Of a stretch of DNA of 37,622 nt, positions 17,601 to 24,776 are shown piece after piece. Made by a program: the position numbers and the translations under genes. This DNA comes from Bacteroidia bacterium (GTDB lineage Bacteria > Bacteroidota > Bacteroidia > B-17B0 > Aurantibacillaceae), in assembly GCA_020846025.1 (NCBI GenBank), contig JADLER010000088.1, forward strand, positions 1 through 37,622, in the 5' to 3' direction. Every line of letters starts with the position of its first letter. Position 1 is the first letter of the stretch. The notes below the pieces were generated by a model. That model worked only from the letters and a program-made list of their open reading frames with translations. It did no database searches and was not told the DNA's origin.

Positions 17601-18669
17601 TACGGCTTATGTGCGTTGCGGTTTTGTAAAGAACAACAGCGGCAACGGCTTTGAAGTAACCGCCTACGGCACGTTGGATATGGGCGATAACTGGGACAGC
17701 CAACCCTCCAAAGTAATAGCTACTAACAACGGCACAACCATAAAGAGTATTGGTGCTTTTAGTATAGACTTGGATAATGGGCGTAATGCTTTGTATCCGT
17801 CTGTACAAGGGCAACAAAAAGTTGTGAACGGAACAATAGCAGGAGGTTGTGCGCCGTTTATGATACCTGCTTTTAATAACCAATGGAAAACAGGCGGTGG
17901 CTCGCCCACCAACACCGATTATTTTTTGCAAACGTATGACCCTTACAATCCTTGTCCCTTGCAGTCTGTAATCATAAGCGATGCCACACCCATAACCGCC
18001 ACAGCGTGCCCCGGTGGTGGTTTGCCAAGTTTGGTTTCGGGATTTGATACCTTCTCAGAAGATAACAGTAACGAGAGCAACGTTAATTTAGATGTTTTTA
18101 ATGATGATTTGGCAAAAATGAATATGAGCCGTGCGGCTTCCGATTATACAGATGCTTTAAGCCGAATAAACCTCATACTTTCGGGTACTCTAAACGATGA
18201 ACAACGTGTCATTGCCGAAAACTGGCAATGTATTATTCAGTCGGAAATTAATCAGGTTTCGGCAAGTACCGAAAATATTAATACACCAATAAGCACCGTT
18301 GAAAATTGTAGTGGAAGTGCTGCCAGAGTGTTTTATTCCAATCAAACTCATAATGAAACAAACGCTAACACTCAAAACAGCAAAATGCTTGATGAAACTA
18401 AACAATTACAGAATGATAAATTTAAAGTAAAAATACTACCAAACCCTAATAATGGTAATTTTGAGTTGAATGTGGAAAGCGATAAAGAAAGTTTATGCGA
18501 ATTAACGGTGTTTGATATTACAGGAAAAATGATTTATGCAGAAAAATTTAGCATTTCATCGGGAAATAATGTAAAATTGTTTTCCGAAAATATTGATAAA
18601 GCGGTGTATATAGTAAATATTAAAAACGAGTTTGGCGATAATAAAAACATTAAGTTAATAATAGAATAA
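14629..18669 (+). CDS. Secreted M6-like metalloprotease / beta-solenoid protein with T9SS type A domain
   Basis: This 1346-aa protein (start ATG 14629; alternative in-frame ATG 14617) has a signal peptide ending near FLGVAQ. Residues 257-270 read HEFSHALYGDNNFH, a zinc-metalloprotease HExxH motif, followed by WDRLRMDW and WLWIENHQG segments reminiscent of M6/immune-inhibitor-A-like proteases. Residues ~665-755 form short beta repeats (LENGSQLIVKG type). Residues ~870-1020 look like a right-handed beta-helix (NVAITNSTFENGTYGVYG). A T9SS type A tail begins at about 1265 (KILPNPNNGNFELNV). It is the last gene of the insert between nuoC and nuoD. Much of it is far more GC-rich than its surroundings (40 of 60 bases in 15541-15600), with CTG/GGC codons, suggesting acquisition from another genome. 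Protease activity and target are inferred. Confidence 0.8.
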   Translation: MKKSSFIIKLSVALCFISFLGVAQNCIIAPPASPNGQNGGGGTQSLSTVYESKNGWYLPTAGEIRILFVFFEVNYTAGTDPTNPNNIHWLPHQLPDWATDIADVYAPGGASTKALTRYFQLASSGNFTVLGDYLLAPDNGGIFLVNSATGSVTPQHAINSINAKLGTSIVTAHGLNAISHFDKWTAGSAYQGLPKITPSTDSPARYDHVMFICRNSKGNNGEGYMSSSLPLNMLGFQANTHSYFGAYNDLPFNIIRHEFSHALYGDNNFHCGGGGTGNLNTPQNYWIPLIGGWSNMSLYNGSLNSWNAWDRLRMDWRAAGVSNGINARNAAGKVNVNGDLDATNPAHAGTYTLRDFVLFGDAIRIKLPFTNPATEYPQWLWIENHQGQSVNGIAFDKWQHEGNTCIDPVVPGIYAYLQIDKEVRSAATSAEVYHGYADYLRPLTADGFCDREFESSTVYNNCIQWGNTNAFTKLLPNPLTGGSDQEYYAIDKLGDGQINYNDNYANNSELYNGNYNHHTYMIGNSRHAFTLGGNNKIGMGTNPSSASMMNLVGYDFAVAGMKNLRKIYLNGVSVEILSYGLNNTIKVQVRFDDVDIADDVRWCADTIVLNPIASPSGYSMNIKNGKIVTLDQGTTATRMNNPQTIGGKQVFASPTRFTARANSYIHLENNAQLIADHTSTLALSAGSKLELESGAKLIIRNNSQLVLENGSQLIVKGTAQVVVETGGKLLYNGGTIKLNDNTSTIEIKDGFLEIGANQVFTYTGSTSMVYGYIKFTSPSFPSTNIIAGTGSSINITGFTKTKTIFEVTQETMALPMNLALFKIKNGSVLLGAGARVLFSDGNTVVDINNCRFGSNTGTKTTHRGLVLYGQSNVAITNSTFENGTYGVYGWLTYGGAPHTFNYCTFQNNDIGLFSHDKGITLNNCSFYKNSQYGWYAEAMSFNCFANNCSFGESLPNANATALYFQGAYNISLKVDNPAISYNTNGIIVSGTTAYVRCGFVKNNSGNGFEVTAYGTLDMGDNWDSQPSKVIATNNGTTIKSIGAFSIDLDNGRNALYPSVQGQQKVVNGTIAGGCAPFMIPAFNNQWKTGGGSPTNTDYFLQTYDPYNPCPLQSVIISDATPITATACPGGGLPSLVSGFDTFSEDNSNESNVNLDVFNDDLAKMNMSRAASDYTDALSRINLILSGTLNDEQRVIAENWQCIIQSEINQVSASTENINTPISTVENCSGSAARVFYSNQTHNETNANTQNSKMLDETKQLQNDKFKVKILPNPNNGNFELNVESDKESLCELTVFDITGKMIYAEKFSISSGNNVKLFSENIDKAVYIVNIKNEFGDNKNIKLIIE

Positions 18670-18709
18670 ACATAAGATTTTGGAAGATAAATAAAGTTTT
18701 CAGTTAATA

Positions 18710-18742
18710 GTTTTTAGTTGTTTGATAAACACAACTAAAAAC
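18710..18742 (+). other. Perfect 12-bp hairpin just upstream of nuoD
   Basis: GTTTTTAGTTGT (18710-18721) and ACAACTAAAAAC (18731-18742) pair perfectly around a 9-nt loop. The stem ends 15 nt before the nuoD ATG (18758). No T-tract follows, so intrinsic termination is unlikely. It could be an mRNA processing or stability element, or affect nuoD translation. Confidence 0.55.
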
Positions 18743-18757
18743 ACAACTAATTTAAAA

Positions 18758-19972
18758 ATGAGTAAGAAAGAAACTAAGCATACCGAGAATACAAATCACC
18801 TTGATGAAAGAATATTCTCAACCCTCAACTTAGGACCTACACATCCTGCCACACATGGTATTTTTCAAAACGTATTGAAAATGGACGGAGAGGTTATTCA
18901 TGAGGCAACCTCAACCATTGGATATATCCATCGTGCTTTTGAAAAAATTGCCGAGCGTCGCCCCTATGCACAAATCACACCTTTAACCGATAGGTTAAAC
19001 TACTGCTCAGCACCAATTAATAATTTAGGTTGGCACATGGCAGTTGAAAAATTGTTAGGAGCAAAAATGCCAAAGCGTGCCGAGTACCACCGTGTTATTA
19101 TCATGGAATTATCACGCATCGCCGATCACATTATTTGTAACTCAGTAATTGGTGTTGACACTGGCGCCATGACGGGCTTCTTATACATTTTTCAATGGCG
19201 TGAAAAAATTTATGAAATATTTGAAGACATTTGTGGTGCACGCTTAACCACAAATATTGGTCGTATTGGAGGCTTTGACAGAGAATGGAAAAAAGAAACT
19301 TGGGATAAGATTCACGCTTTTATAAAAGAATTTCCAGCAGCTCTTCAAGAGTTTACGGAGTTACTAGAACGTAACCGTATTTTTATGGATAGAACCATTG
19401 GTTGCGGGCCTATTAGTGCCGAAAAAGCTTTGTCGTATGGATTTACAGGGCCAAACTTACGTGCTACGGGAATTGATTATGATGTGCGTGTGATGAATCC
19501 TTACTGTTCTTACGAAGACTTTACATTTACGGTTCCAGTGGGTACACAAGGTGATACGTTCGATCGTTTTATGGTGCGCCAACATGAAATGTGGCAAAGT
19601 TTAGAAATTATTAAACAGGCCATCAACAAAATGCCTGAGGGCGCTATGCACGCTGATTTGCCAGAATTCTTTTTACCACCTAAAGAACAAGTTTATAATA
19701 ATATGGAAGCCTTAATCTATCACTTTAAAATTGTGATGGGCGAAACAGATATTCCAAAAGGCGAAATATATCATTGTATTGAGGCAGGAAACGGAGAGTT
19801 AGGTTTTTATTTAATAAGTGATGGAGGAAGAACGCCATATCGTTTACATTTCCGTCGTCCTTGTTTTATATACTATCAAGCCTATGCCGAAATGGTAAAA
19901 GGAATTATGTTATCAGATGCAATTATAACTATGAGTAGTATGAATGTAATTGCAGGAGAGTTAGATGCTTAG
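18758..19972 (+). CDS. nuoD: NADH-quinone oxidoreductase subunit D
   Basis: This 404-aa protein matches the 49-kDa subunit in full length, with GPTHPATHG (residues 26-34), the conserved quinone-pocket segment, and the C-terminal RPCFIYYQA and SSMNVIAGELDA segments. I prefer ATG 18758 because the in-frame TTG at 18722 falls in the loop of the upstream hairpin and adds a non-conserved MINTTKNTTNLK stretch. With NuoB it forms the quinone reduction site. It resumes the nuo order after the 5.6-kb insert. Confidence 0.96.
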   Translation: MSKKETKHTENTNHLDERIFSTLNLGPTHPATHGIFQNVLKMDGEVIHEATSTIGYIHRAFEKIAERRPYAQITPLTDRLNYCSAPINNLGWHMAVEKLLGAKMPKRAEYHRVIIMELSRIADHIICNSVIGVDTGAMTGFLYIFQWREKIYEIFEDICGARLTTNIGRIGGFDREWKKETWDKIHAFIKEFPAALQEFTELLERNRIFMDRTIGCGPISAEKALSYGFTGPNLRATGIDYDVRVMNPYCSYEDFTFTVPVGTQGDTFDRFMVRQHEMWQSLEIIKQAINKMPEGAMHADLPEFFLPPKEQVYNNMEALIYHFKIVMGETDIPKGEIYHCIEAGNGELGFYLISDGGRTPYRLHFRRPCFIYYQAYAEMVKGIMLSDAIITMSSMNVIAGELDA

Positions 19973-20039
19973 TTTAAGTTAACAAGATGAAAGTAAAAAA
20001 TTAAAAGAAGATAATAATATAAGAGGGTAAACCTTTTTA

Positions 20040-20060
20040 AATTATAAATTATAAATTATT
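20040..20060 (+). repeat. Three tandem 7-bp AT repeats before nuoE
   Basis: AATTATA, AATTATA and AATTATT occur in tandem, ending 6 nt before the nuoE ATG. This may be an AT-rich translation-enhancing leader or chance; no function can be read from it. Confidence 0.4.
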
Positions 20061-20066
20061 AATTAA

Positions 20067-20648
20067 ATGGGAGCACAAGTTCACGGAGCACAAAAATTTG
20101 ATCAAGCTAAACGAGCCGATATAAAGTTTAGTGAAGAAGCAATGAAAACGGTTGAGCTAATCATCAGTCGTTATCCGCAAGGTAAACAAAAATCAGCTTT
20201 ATTGCCTGTACTACACGTAGCACAAGCAGAGTTTGGCGGCTGGTTAAGTCCAGAGGTAATGGATTATGTAGCTTCTGTATTAAATATTAAACCAATAGAG
20301 GTTTTTGAAGTAGCTTCTTTTTATACCATGTTTAATTTAAAACCAGTAGGTAAATGTGTGTTAGAAGTTTGCCAAACAAGTTCATGTTGGTTAAATGGAG
20401 CAGAAGACATAGTAAAATACATTGAGAAAAAATTAAACATTAAAGTTGGCGAAACCACTAAAGATGGCATGTTTACTTTAAAGGTAGCTGAGTGTTTAGG
20501 TTCTTGTGGTACCGCACCTATGTTACAATGTGGTGCAAGTTTTCATGAAAATTTAACCTATGAAAAAGTAGATGCTATTATTGATAACTACAAAGCTGAA
20601 GGCAGATTAAGAAGTTACACCGACTTAGATTATAAAAATACTTTATAA
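20067..20648 (+). CDS. nuoE: NADH-quinone oxidoreductase subunit E
   Basis: This 193-aa thioredoxin-like [2Fe-2S] ferredoxin subunit has the four cluster N1a ligands: C102 and C107 (CQTSSC) and C143 and C147 (CLGSC). The N-terminal helical part (LLPVLHVAQAEFGGWLS) is typical. With NuoF and NuoG it forms the NADH-oxidising module. The ATG follows an AT-rich leader; nuoF starts 36 bp after the stop. Confidence 0.96.
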   Translation: MGAQVHGAQKFDQAKRADIKFSEEAMKTVELIISRYPQGKQKSALLPVLHVAQAEFGGWLSPEVMDYVASVLNIKPIEVFEVASFYTMFNLKPVGKCVLEVCQTSSCWLNGAEDIVKYIEKKLNIKVGETTKDGMFTLKVAECLGSCGTAPMLQCGASFHENLTYEKVDAIIDNYKAEGRLRSYTDLDYKNTL

Positions 20649-20684
20649 GATGTTATCTCTTTAGAGATTGTAAAAAGATTAAAA

Positions 20685-22022
20685 ATGGGAAGAAAATTAT
20701 TAATACATAACGATAAAGTACCTAACATTCACACGTTAGAAGTATATCGTGCACACGGAGGTTATGCTTCTGTTGAGAAAGCATTAAAAACAATGACTCC
20801 CGATCAAGTAACCGAGGAGGTAAAAAAATCTGGTTTACGTGGTCGTGGTGGAGCAGGTTTCCCTACAGGAATGAAGTGGAGCTTTTTAGCAAAACCAGAA
20901 GGTATTCCTCGTTATTTAGTTTGTAATGCAGATGAATCGGAGCCTGGAACGTTCAAAGACCGTTACTTGATGGAGAAAATTCCTCATGCTTTAATTGAAG
21001 GAATGATTACTTCTTCGTATGCATTAGGTGCTCGTCAATCATATATTTACATACGAGGAGAATATTTTTATGTGTCGCGTATTTTAGAACAAGCTATTCG
21101 TGAGGCTTATGCCGCAGGATGGTTGGGAAAAAATATTTTAGGAACCGATTACTCTTTAGATTTATCGGTTCAAGTAGGTGGTGGAGCTTATATTTGTGGC
21201 GAAGAAACTGCCTTATTAGAATCATTAGAAGGTAAGCGTGGAAACCCACGTATTAAACCGCCATTTCCTGCTGTAGCAGGTTTGTGGGGCTGCCCAACAG
21301 TAGTAAATAATGTTGAAACTATTGCCGCCGTTTGTCCAATAGTAAATATGGGTGGCGAAGAATATGCTAAAATTGGTATTGGAAAATCAACTGGAACAAA
21401 ATTAATTTCGGCATCAGGTCATATTAATAAACCAGGTGTGTATGAAATTGAACTAGGCGTACCAGTTGAAGAATTTATTTTTTCAGATGAATATTGTGGA
21501 GGAATTAGAAACGGAAAGAAATTAAAAGCCGTAGTAGCGGGTGGTTCATCAGTGCCAATTTTACCAACGGAGTTAATTTTAAAAACCGCCAAGGGCGAAC
21601 CACGTTTAATGACTTACGAAAGTTTATCGGATGGTGGGTTTCAAACTGGAACTATGCTTGGGTCGGGTGGTTTTATTGTTATGGATGAAGATACAAGCAT
21701 TGTAAAAAATTTATTTACCTTTTCTCGTTTTTATCATCATGAAAGTTGTGGACAGTGTTCGCCTTGTCGTGAAGGAACAGGTTGGATAGAAAAAGTATTA
21801 AAGAAATTTTTAGATGGTACGGCTAAAGAAAGTGATGTGGAATTGTTGTGGGATATACAAAGTAAAATAGAAGGAAAAACTATTTGCCCATTAGGAGAAG
21901 CAGCAGCATGGCCTGTAGCAGCCGCCATTCGTCATTTTAAACATGAATTTTTAGAAATAGCACGCAATAAAAAATTTGTAGATATTTCTCATTACGACAG
22001 ATTAAATAAAATTAGAGTTTAA
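20685..22022 (+). CDS. nuoF: NADH-quinone oxidoreductase subunit F (NADH/FMN-binding)
   Basis: This 445-aa subunit carries the FMN/NADH-binding glycine-rich motif [10 protein letters not shown] (around residues 53-62), the [13 protein letters not shown] segment, and the N3 [4Fe-4S] ligands C355, C358 and C361 (CGQCSPC) plus C401 (TICPLGEAA). It takes electrons from NADH and passes them by FMN to N3. Length is normal. Its stop is only 7 nt before the ATG of an inserted MNT antitoxin gene; in typical operons nuoG would follow. Confidence 0.97.
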   Translation: MGRKLLIHNDKVPNIHTLEVYRAHGGYASVEKALKTMTPDQVTEEVKKSGLRGRGGAGFPTGMKWSFLAKPEGIPRYLVCNADESEPGTFKDRYLMEKIPHALIEGMITSSYALGARQSYIYIRGEYFYVSRILEQAIREAYAAGWLGKNILGTDYSLDLSVQVGGGAYICGEETALLESLEGKRGNPRIKPPFPAVAGLWGCPTVVNNVETIAAVCPIVNMGGEEYAKIGIGKSTGTKLISASGHINKPGVYEIELGVPVEEFIFSDEYCGGIRNGKKLKAVVAGGSSVPILPTELILKTAKGEPRLMTYESLSDGGFQTGTMLGSGGFIVMDEDTSIVKNLFTFSRFYHHESCGQCSPCREGTGWIEKVLKKFLDGTAKESDVELLWDIQSKIEGKTICPLGEAAAWPVAAAIRHFKHEFLEIARNKKFVDISHYDRLNKIRV

Positions 22023-22029
22023 GTAAACA

Positions 22030-22344
22030 ATGTTAGCGCCAGTGATAACAAATAATATAAATCGTATCAAAGCCATTTGCAAAGAGCATAAGGTAAAGGA
22101 GTTATATGTATTTGGGTCGGCAGCTAGAAATGAAATGAATGATAAAAGTGATGTTGATTTTATTATAAAGTTTAATAATGATGTGCCAGTTGAAGATTAT
22201 GTAGATTTATATTTTGATTTTGCAGAATCAATGGAAATGATTTTAAATACAAAAGTTGACGTTTTACTTGATAAACCAATAAGAAATAGAATTTTACAAA
22301 GAGAATTAGACGAAACTAAACAAATTGTATATGTCGCAGCATAA
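22030..22344 (+). CDS. mntA: MNT-type nucleotidyltransferase antitoxin (MntA-like)
   Basis: This 104-aa minimal nucleotidyltransferase has the exact GSX10DXD motif: G29-S30, ten residues, then D41-V-D43, plus a third Asp at D77 (KVDVLL). In type VII (HepT-MntA) toxin-antitoxin systems this enzyme neutralises the HEPN toxin by adding AMP from ATP to a tyrosine of it. The HEPN gene overlaps its 3' end by 14 nt, as is usual for such pairs. All catalytic residues are present, so it should be active. It lies 7 nt after nuoF with no room for its own promoter. The family is certain; the AMPylation role is from characterised homologues. Confidence 0.88.
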   Translation: MLAPVITNNINRIKAICKEHKVKELYVFGSAARNEMNDKSDVDFIIKFNNDVPVEDYVDLYFDFAESMEMILNTKVDVLLDKPIRNRILQRELDETKQIVYVAA

Positions 22345-22675
22345 AGAGATAGAGAAATATTTACAAGATATTCTGATTTCAATAGAAGATGCGAAGACAT
22401 TTACAAAAGATATTAAAAGATTTGCAGATTTTACTGCAGATAAAAAGACATACAGAGCAGTTGAGCGTTGTATTGAAATTATTGCCGAAGCAATAAGCAG
22501 AGTAAGGAAGATTGACGATAAAATTGAAATAGCGAATGCTCAAAGAATAGTAGGAATGCGTAACAGAGTTATTCATACTTACGACAATGTAAACGAAGAG
22601 TTGATTTGGGGTGTAGTTGTAAAACATCTTGATGAGTTAAAAAATGAAGTGGAAGAATTGATAAAAACATTTTGA
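22331..22675 (+). CDS. hepT: HEPN-domain toxin RNase (HepT-like)
   Basis: This 114-aa all-helical HEPN protein has the catalytic RX4HXY motif: R77-NRVI-H82-T-Y84, in the context GMRNRVIHTYDNV. R and H are the RNase residues of HEPN toxins, and the Tyr of this motif is the residue AMPylated by MntA in studied systems. I start it at ATG 22331, overlapping mntA by 14 nt; a TTG at 22325 is less likely. The stop lies 12 nt before nuoG. Members of this family cleave mRNA or tRNA when not neutralised; the target here is unknown. The motif is intact, so it does not look decayed. Confidence 0.88.
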   Translation: MSQHKEIEKYLQDILISIEDAKTFTKDIKRFADFTADKKTYRAVERCIEIIAEAISRVRKIDDKIEIANAQRIVGMRNRVIHTYDNVNEELIWGVVVKHLDELKNEVEELIKTF

Positions 22676-22687
22676 AATAATTAAAAA

Positions 22688-23671
22688 ATGAAAGTAACAA
22701 TAGATGGAATAACAATTGATGTGCCTAAGGGTACTACAATTTTACAGGCAGCGCGAATGATTGGCCCAGAAGTGGCTCCGCCAACCATGTGCTACTATTC
22801 TTCATTAAAAACAAGTGGTGGCTATTGCCGTACTTGTATTGTAAAGGTTACGCAAGGTAGTGCAGCTAATCCTAATCCTATGCCAAAGCCAGTAGCTAGT
22901 TGCCGTACCGAGGTAATGGATGGAATGGTTGTAGAAAACGTAACTAATAATGATGTACTCGAAGCTCGTAAAGGTGTGGTAGAGTTTTTATTAATTAATC
23001 ATCCGCTAGATTGTCCAGTGTGCGACCAAGCTGGTGAGTGTCATTTACAAGACTTAGGATATGAGCATGGATTAGCCACAACACGTTACGAGTTTCCAAG
23101 AAGAGAATTTGATAAAATAGATATTGGTAAATACATTAAATTACACATGACACGTTGTATCTTATGTTATCGTTGTGTAAAGGTTGCCGATCAATTAACG
23201 GATAAACGTGTACATGGCGTCATACATCGTGGTGATGCTGCTGAAATTTCAACCTATATTGAAAATGTAATTGAGAATGATTTCTCGGGTAACGTAATTG
23301 ATGTGTGTCCTGTTGGCGCATTAACCGATAAAACATTCCGCTTTAAAACGCGTGTGTGGTTTACAAAGCCAGTTGAAGCTAGTCGTGAGTGTAAGAAATG
23401 TACAGGGCGTGTTCGCTTATGGTACAAAGGAGATGAAATATTAAGAGTAACAGGTCGCAAAGACCAATGGGGCGAAGTAGAAGATTTTATTTGTAATGAG
23501 TGCCGATTTGAAAAGAAAAAAACATCAGATTGGAAAATTGAAGGCCCTACGAATGTGAACAGACATTCAGTAATATCACAAAATCATTACAATAATCTTA
23601 ATGAATTAAAACTTCAGGTTTTAAAACAACAAAAAGCTTTAGGATTTATTCAAATAGATAAAAGACCATAA
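22688..23671 (+). CDS. nuoG: NADH-quinone oxidoreductase subunit G, short form
   Basis: This 327-aa subunit contains the N-terminal [2Fe-2S] ferredoxin domain (C35, C47, C50, C72), the His-Cys [4Fe-4S] site N5 (H105, C109, C112, C118) and a further [4Fe-4S] site N4 (C157, C160, C163, C207). A final Cys pair set (C235/C238 and C269/C272, CxxC-x30-CxxC) stands where the bis-MGD-type domain would begin, but the large molybdopterin-oxidoreductase-like region of the ~900-aa E. coli NuoG is absent. The short form seems to be common in Bacteroidota relatives, so this is probably normal rather than a truncation. It carries electrons from NuoF toward NuoI. Confidence 0.93.
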   Translation: MKVTIDGITIDVPKGTTILQAARMIGPEVAPPTMCYYSSLKTSGGYCRTCIVKVTQGSAANPNPMPKPVASCRTEVMDGMVVENVTNNDVLEARKGVVEFLLINHPLDCPVCDQAGECHLQDLGYEHGLATTRYEFPRREFDKIDIGKYIKLHMTRCILCYRCVKVADQLTDKRVHGVIHRGDAAEISTYIENVIENDFSGNVIDVCPVGALTDKTFRFKTRVWFTKPVEASRECKKCTGRVRLWYKGDEILRVTGRKDQWGEVEDFICNECRFEKKKTSDWKIEGPTNVNRHSVISQNHYNNLNELKLQVLKQQKALGFIQIDKRP

Positions 23672-23676
23672 AATTT

Positions 23677-24732
23677 ATGATAGCATTATTAATATATAAA
23701 GGAATTATGTGTGTGGCAGTATTCGGCATCTCATTAGGTGTGGCTGCTTATTCTACATTATGGGAACGTAAATTTGCAGCGTTTCTTCAAGACCGAAAAG
23801 GACCTAATCGTGCAGGATGGGGTGGCATTTTACAACCGTTAGCCGATGGTGGTAAAATGTTTTTTAAAGAAGAAATTATTCCAAATGTTTCAAATCGTGC
23901 TTTATTCATTTTAGGTCCTAGTATGTTCATGGTTACAGCTTTAATGACGGGTGCTGTTATTCCTTGGGGCAAACCATTAATGATAAATGGTGTAACTTAC
24001 GATTTACAAATTACGGATATTAACATTGGTGCTATTTATATTTTAGGTGTGGCTTCGGTAGGTGTTTACGGCATTATGATAGGTGGTTGGGCATCTAATA
24101 ATAAATATAGTTTACTAGGAGCTGTTCGTGCTTCGTCGCAAATGATTAGTTACGAAATAGCAATGGGTATTTCACTTATTGCTTTAATTATTTCGGCAGG
24201 CGGTTCTTTAAGTGTAAAAGATATTCTCGAGTCTCAAGACCAAGGTGTTGCTAATATTGTGTGGCAACCTTTAGGTTTTATCATATTTTTTGTGTGTGCA
24301 CTTGCCGAAACAAATCGCGCACCATTTGATATGGCCGAGTGTGAAACTGAATTAGTAGGTGGGTTTCATACCGAGTACTCTGCTATGAAATTAGGTTTAT
24401 TTTTATTTGCTGAGTACATTAATATGTTTATCTCATCAGCAATTATGGCGGGTTTTTATTTTGGTGGCTATAATTTTCCTTTTGCAAATGAGTTGTACTC
24501 TGCATTAGGATTAGAACAAGGTTCTTGGTTAATTTCATTAATTGGTTTTGGAGCCTACTTCACTAAAATTGTTTTATTCATTTGTTTATTTATGTGGGTG
24601 CGTTGGACGTTACCACGCTTCCGCTACGATCAATTAATGAATTTAGGTTGGAAAGGCTTGTTGCCTCTATCATTATTAAACTTAGCAATAACTATAGTTA
24701 TAGAGTATTTTAGAGGAAACATTCAGTTTTAA
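23677..24732 (+). CDS. nuoH: NADH-quinone oxidoreductase subunit H
   Basis: This 351-aa membrane protein with about eight helices matches NuoH/ND1: WERKFAAFLQDRKGPNRAG in the first loop, LAETNRAPFDMAECETELV and GFHTEYSAMKLGLF, containing the conserved acidic residues of the E-channel next to the quinone site. It connects the quinone cavity to the proton-pumping membrane arm. It starts 5 nt after the nuoG stop, so coupling is likely. Confidence 0.97.
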   Translation: MIALLIYKGIMCVAVFGISLGVAAYSTLWERKFAAFLQDRKGPNRAGWGGILQPLADGGKMFFKEEIIPNVSNRALFILGPSMFMVTALMTGAVIPWGKPLMINGVTYDLQITDINIGAIYILGVASVGVYGIMIGGWASNNKYSLLGAVRASSQMISYEIAMGISLIALIISAGGSLSVKDILESQDQGVANIVWQPLGFIIFFVCALAETNRAPFDMAECETELVGGFHTEYSAMKLGLFLFAEYINMFISSAIMAGFYFGGYNFPFANELYSALGLEQGSWLISLIGFGAYFTKIVLFICLFMWVRWTLPRFRYDQLMNLGWKGLLPLSLLNLAITIVIEYFRGNIQF

Positions 24733-24776
24733 TTTATTACAAATGACCATTGCTAAAAACTAAAAATATTTAAGAT

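Noticed and set aside
14693-17931. Several open frames of 60-110 codons on both strands inside the large GC-rich gene
   Set aside because: They are shadows of a long, well-supported gene in GC-rich DNA and show no recognisable domains.
13052-18669. Insert as a transposon or integrative element
   Set aside because: No transposase, integrase, terminal inverted repeats or target-site duplications were seen; the 44-bp repeats are internal gene junctions.
18722-18757. TTG start for nuoD
   Set aside because: The extra residues are low-complexity and the codons lie within a hairpin; ATG 18758 gives a normal length.
22688-23671. NuoG as a pseudogene truncated by the toxin-antitoxin insertion
   Set aside because: The N-terminus and all cluster ligands are intact, the insertion is upstream of the ATG, and the short form seems usual for this phylum.
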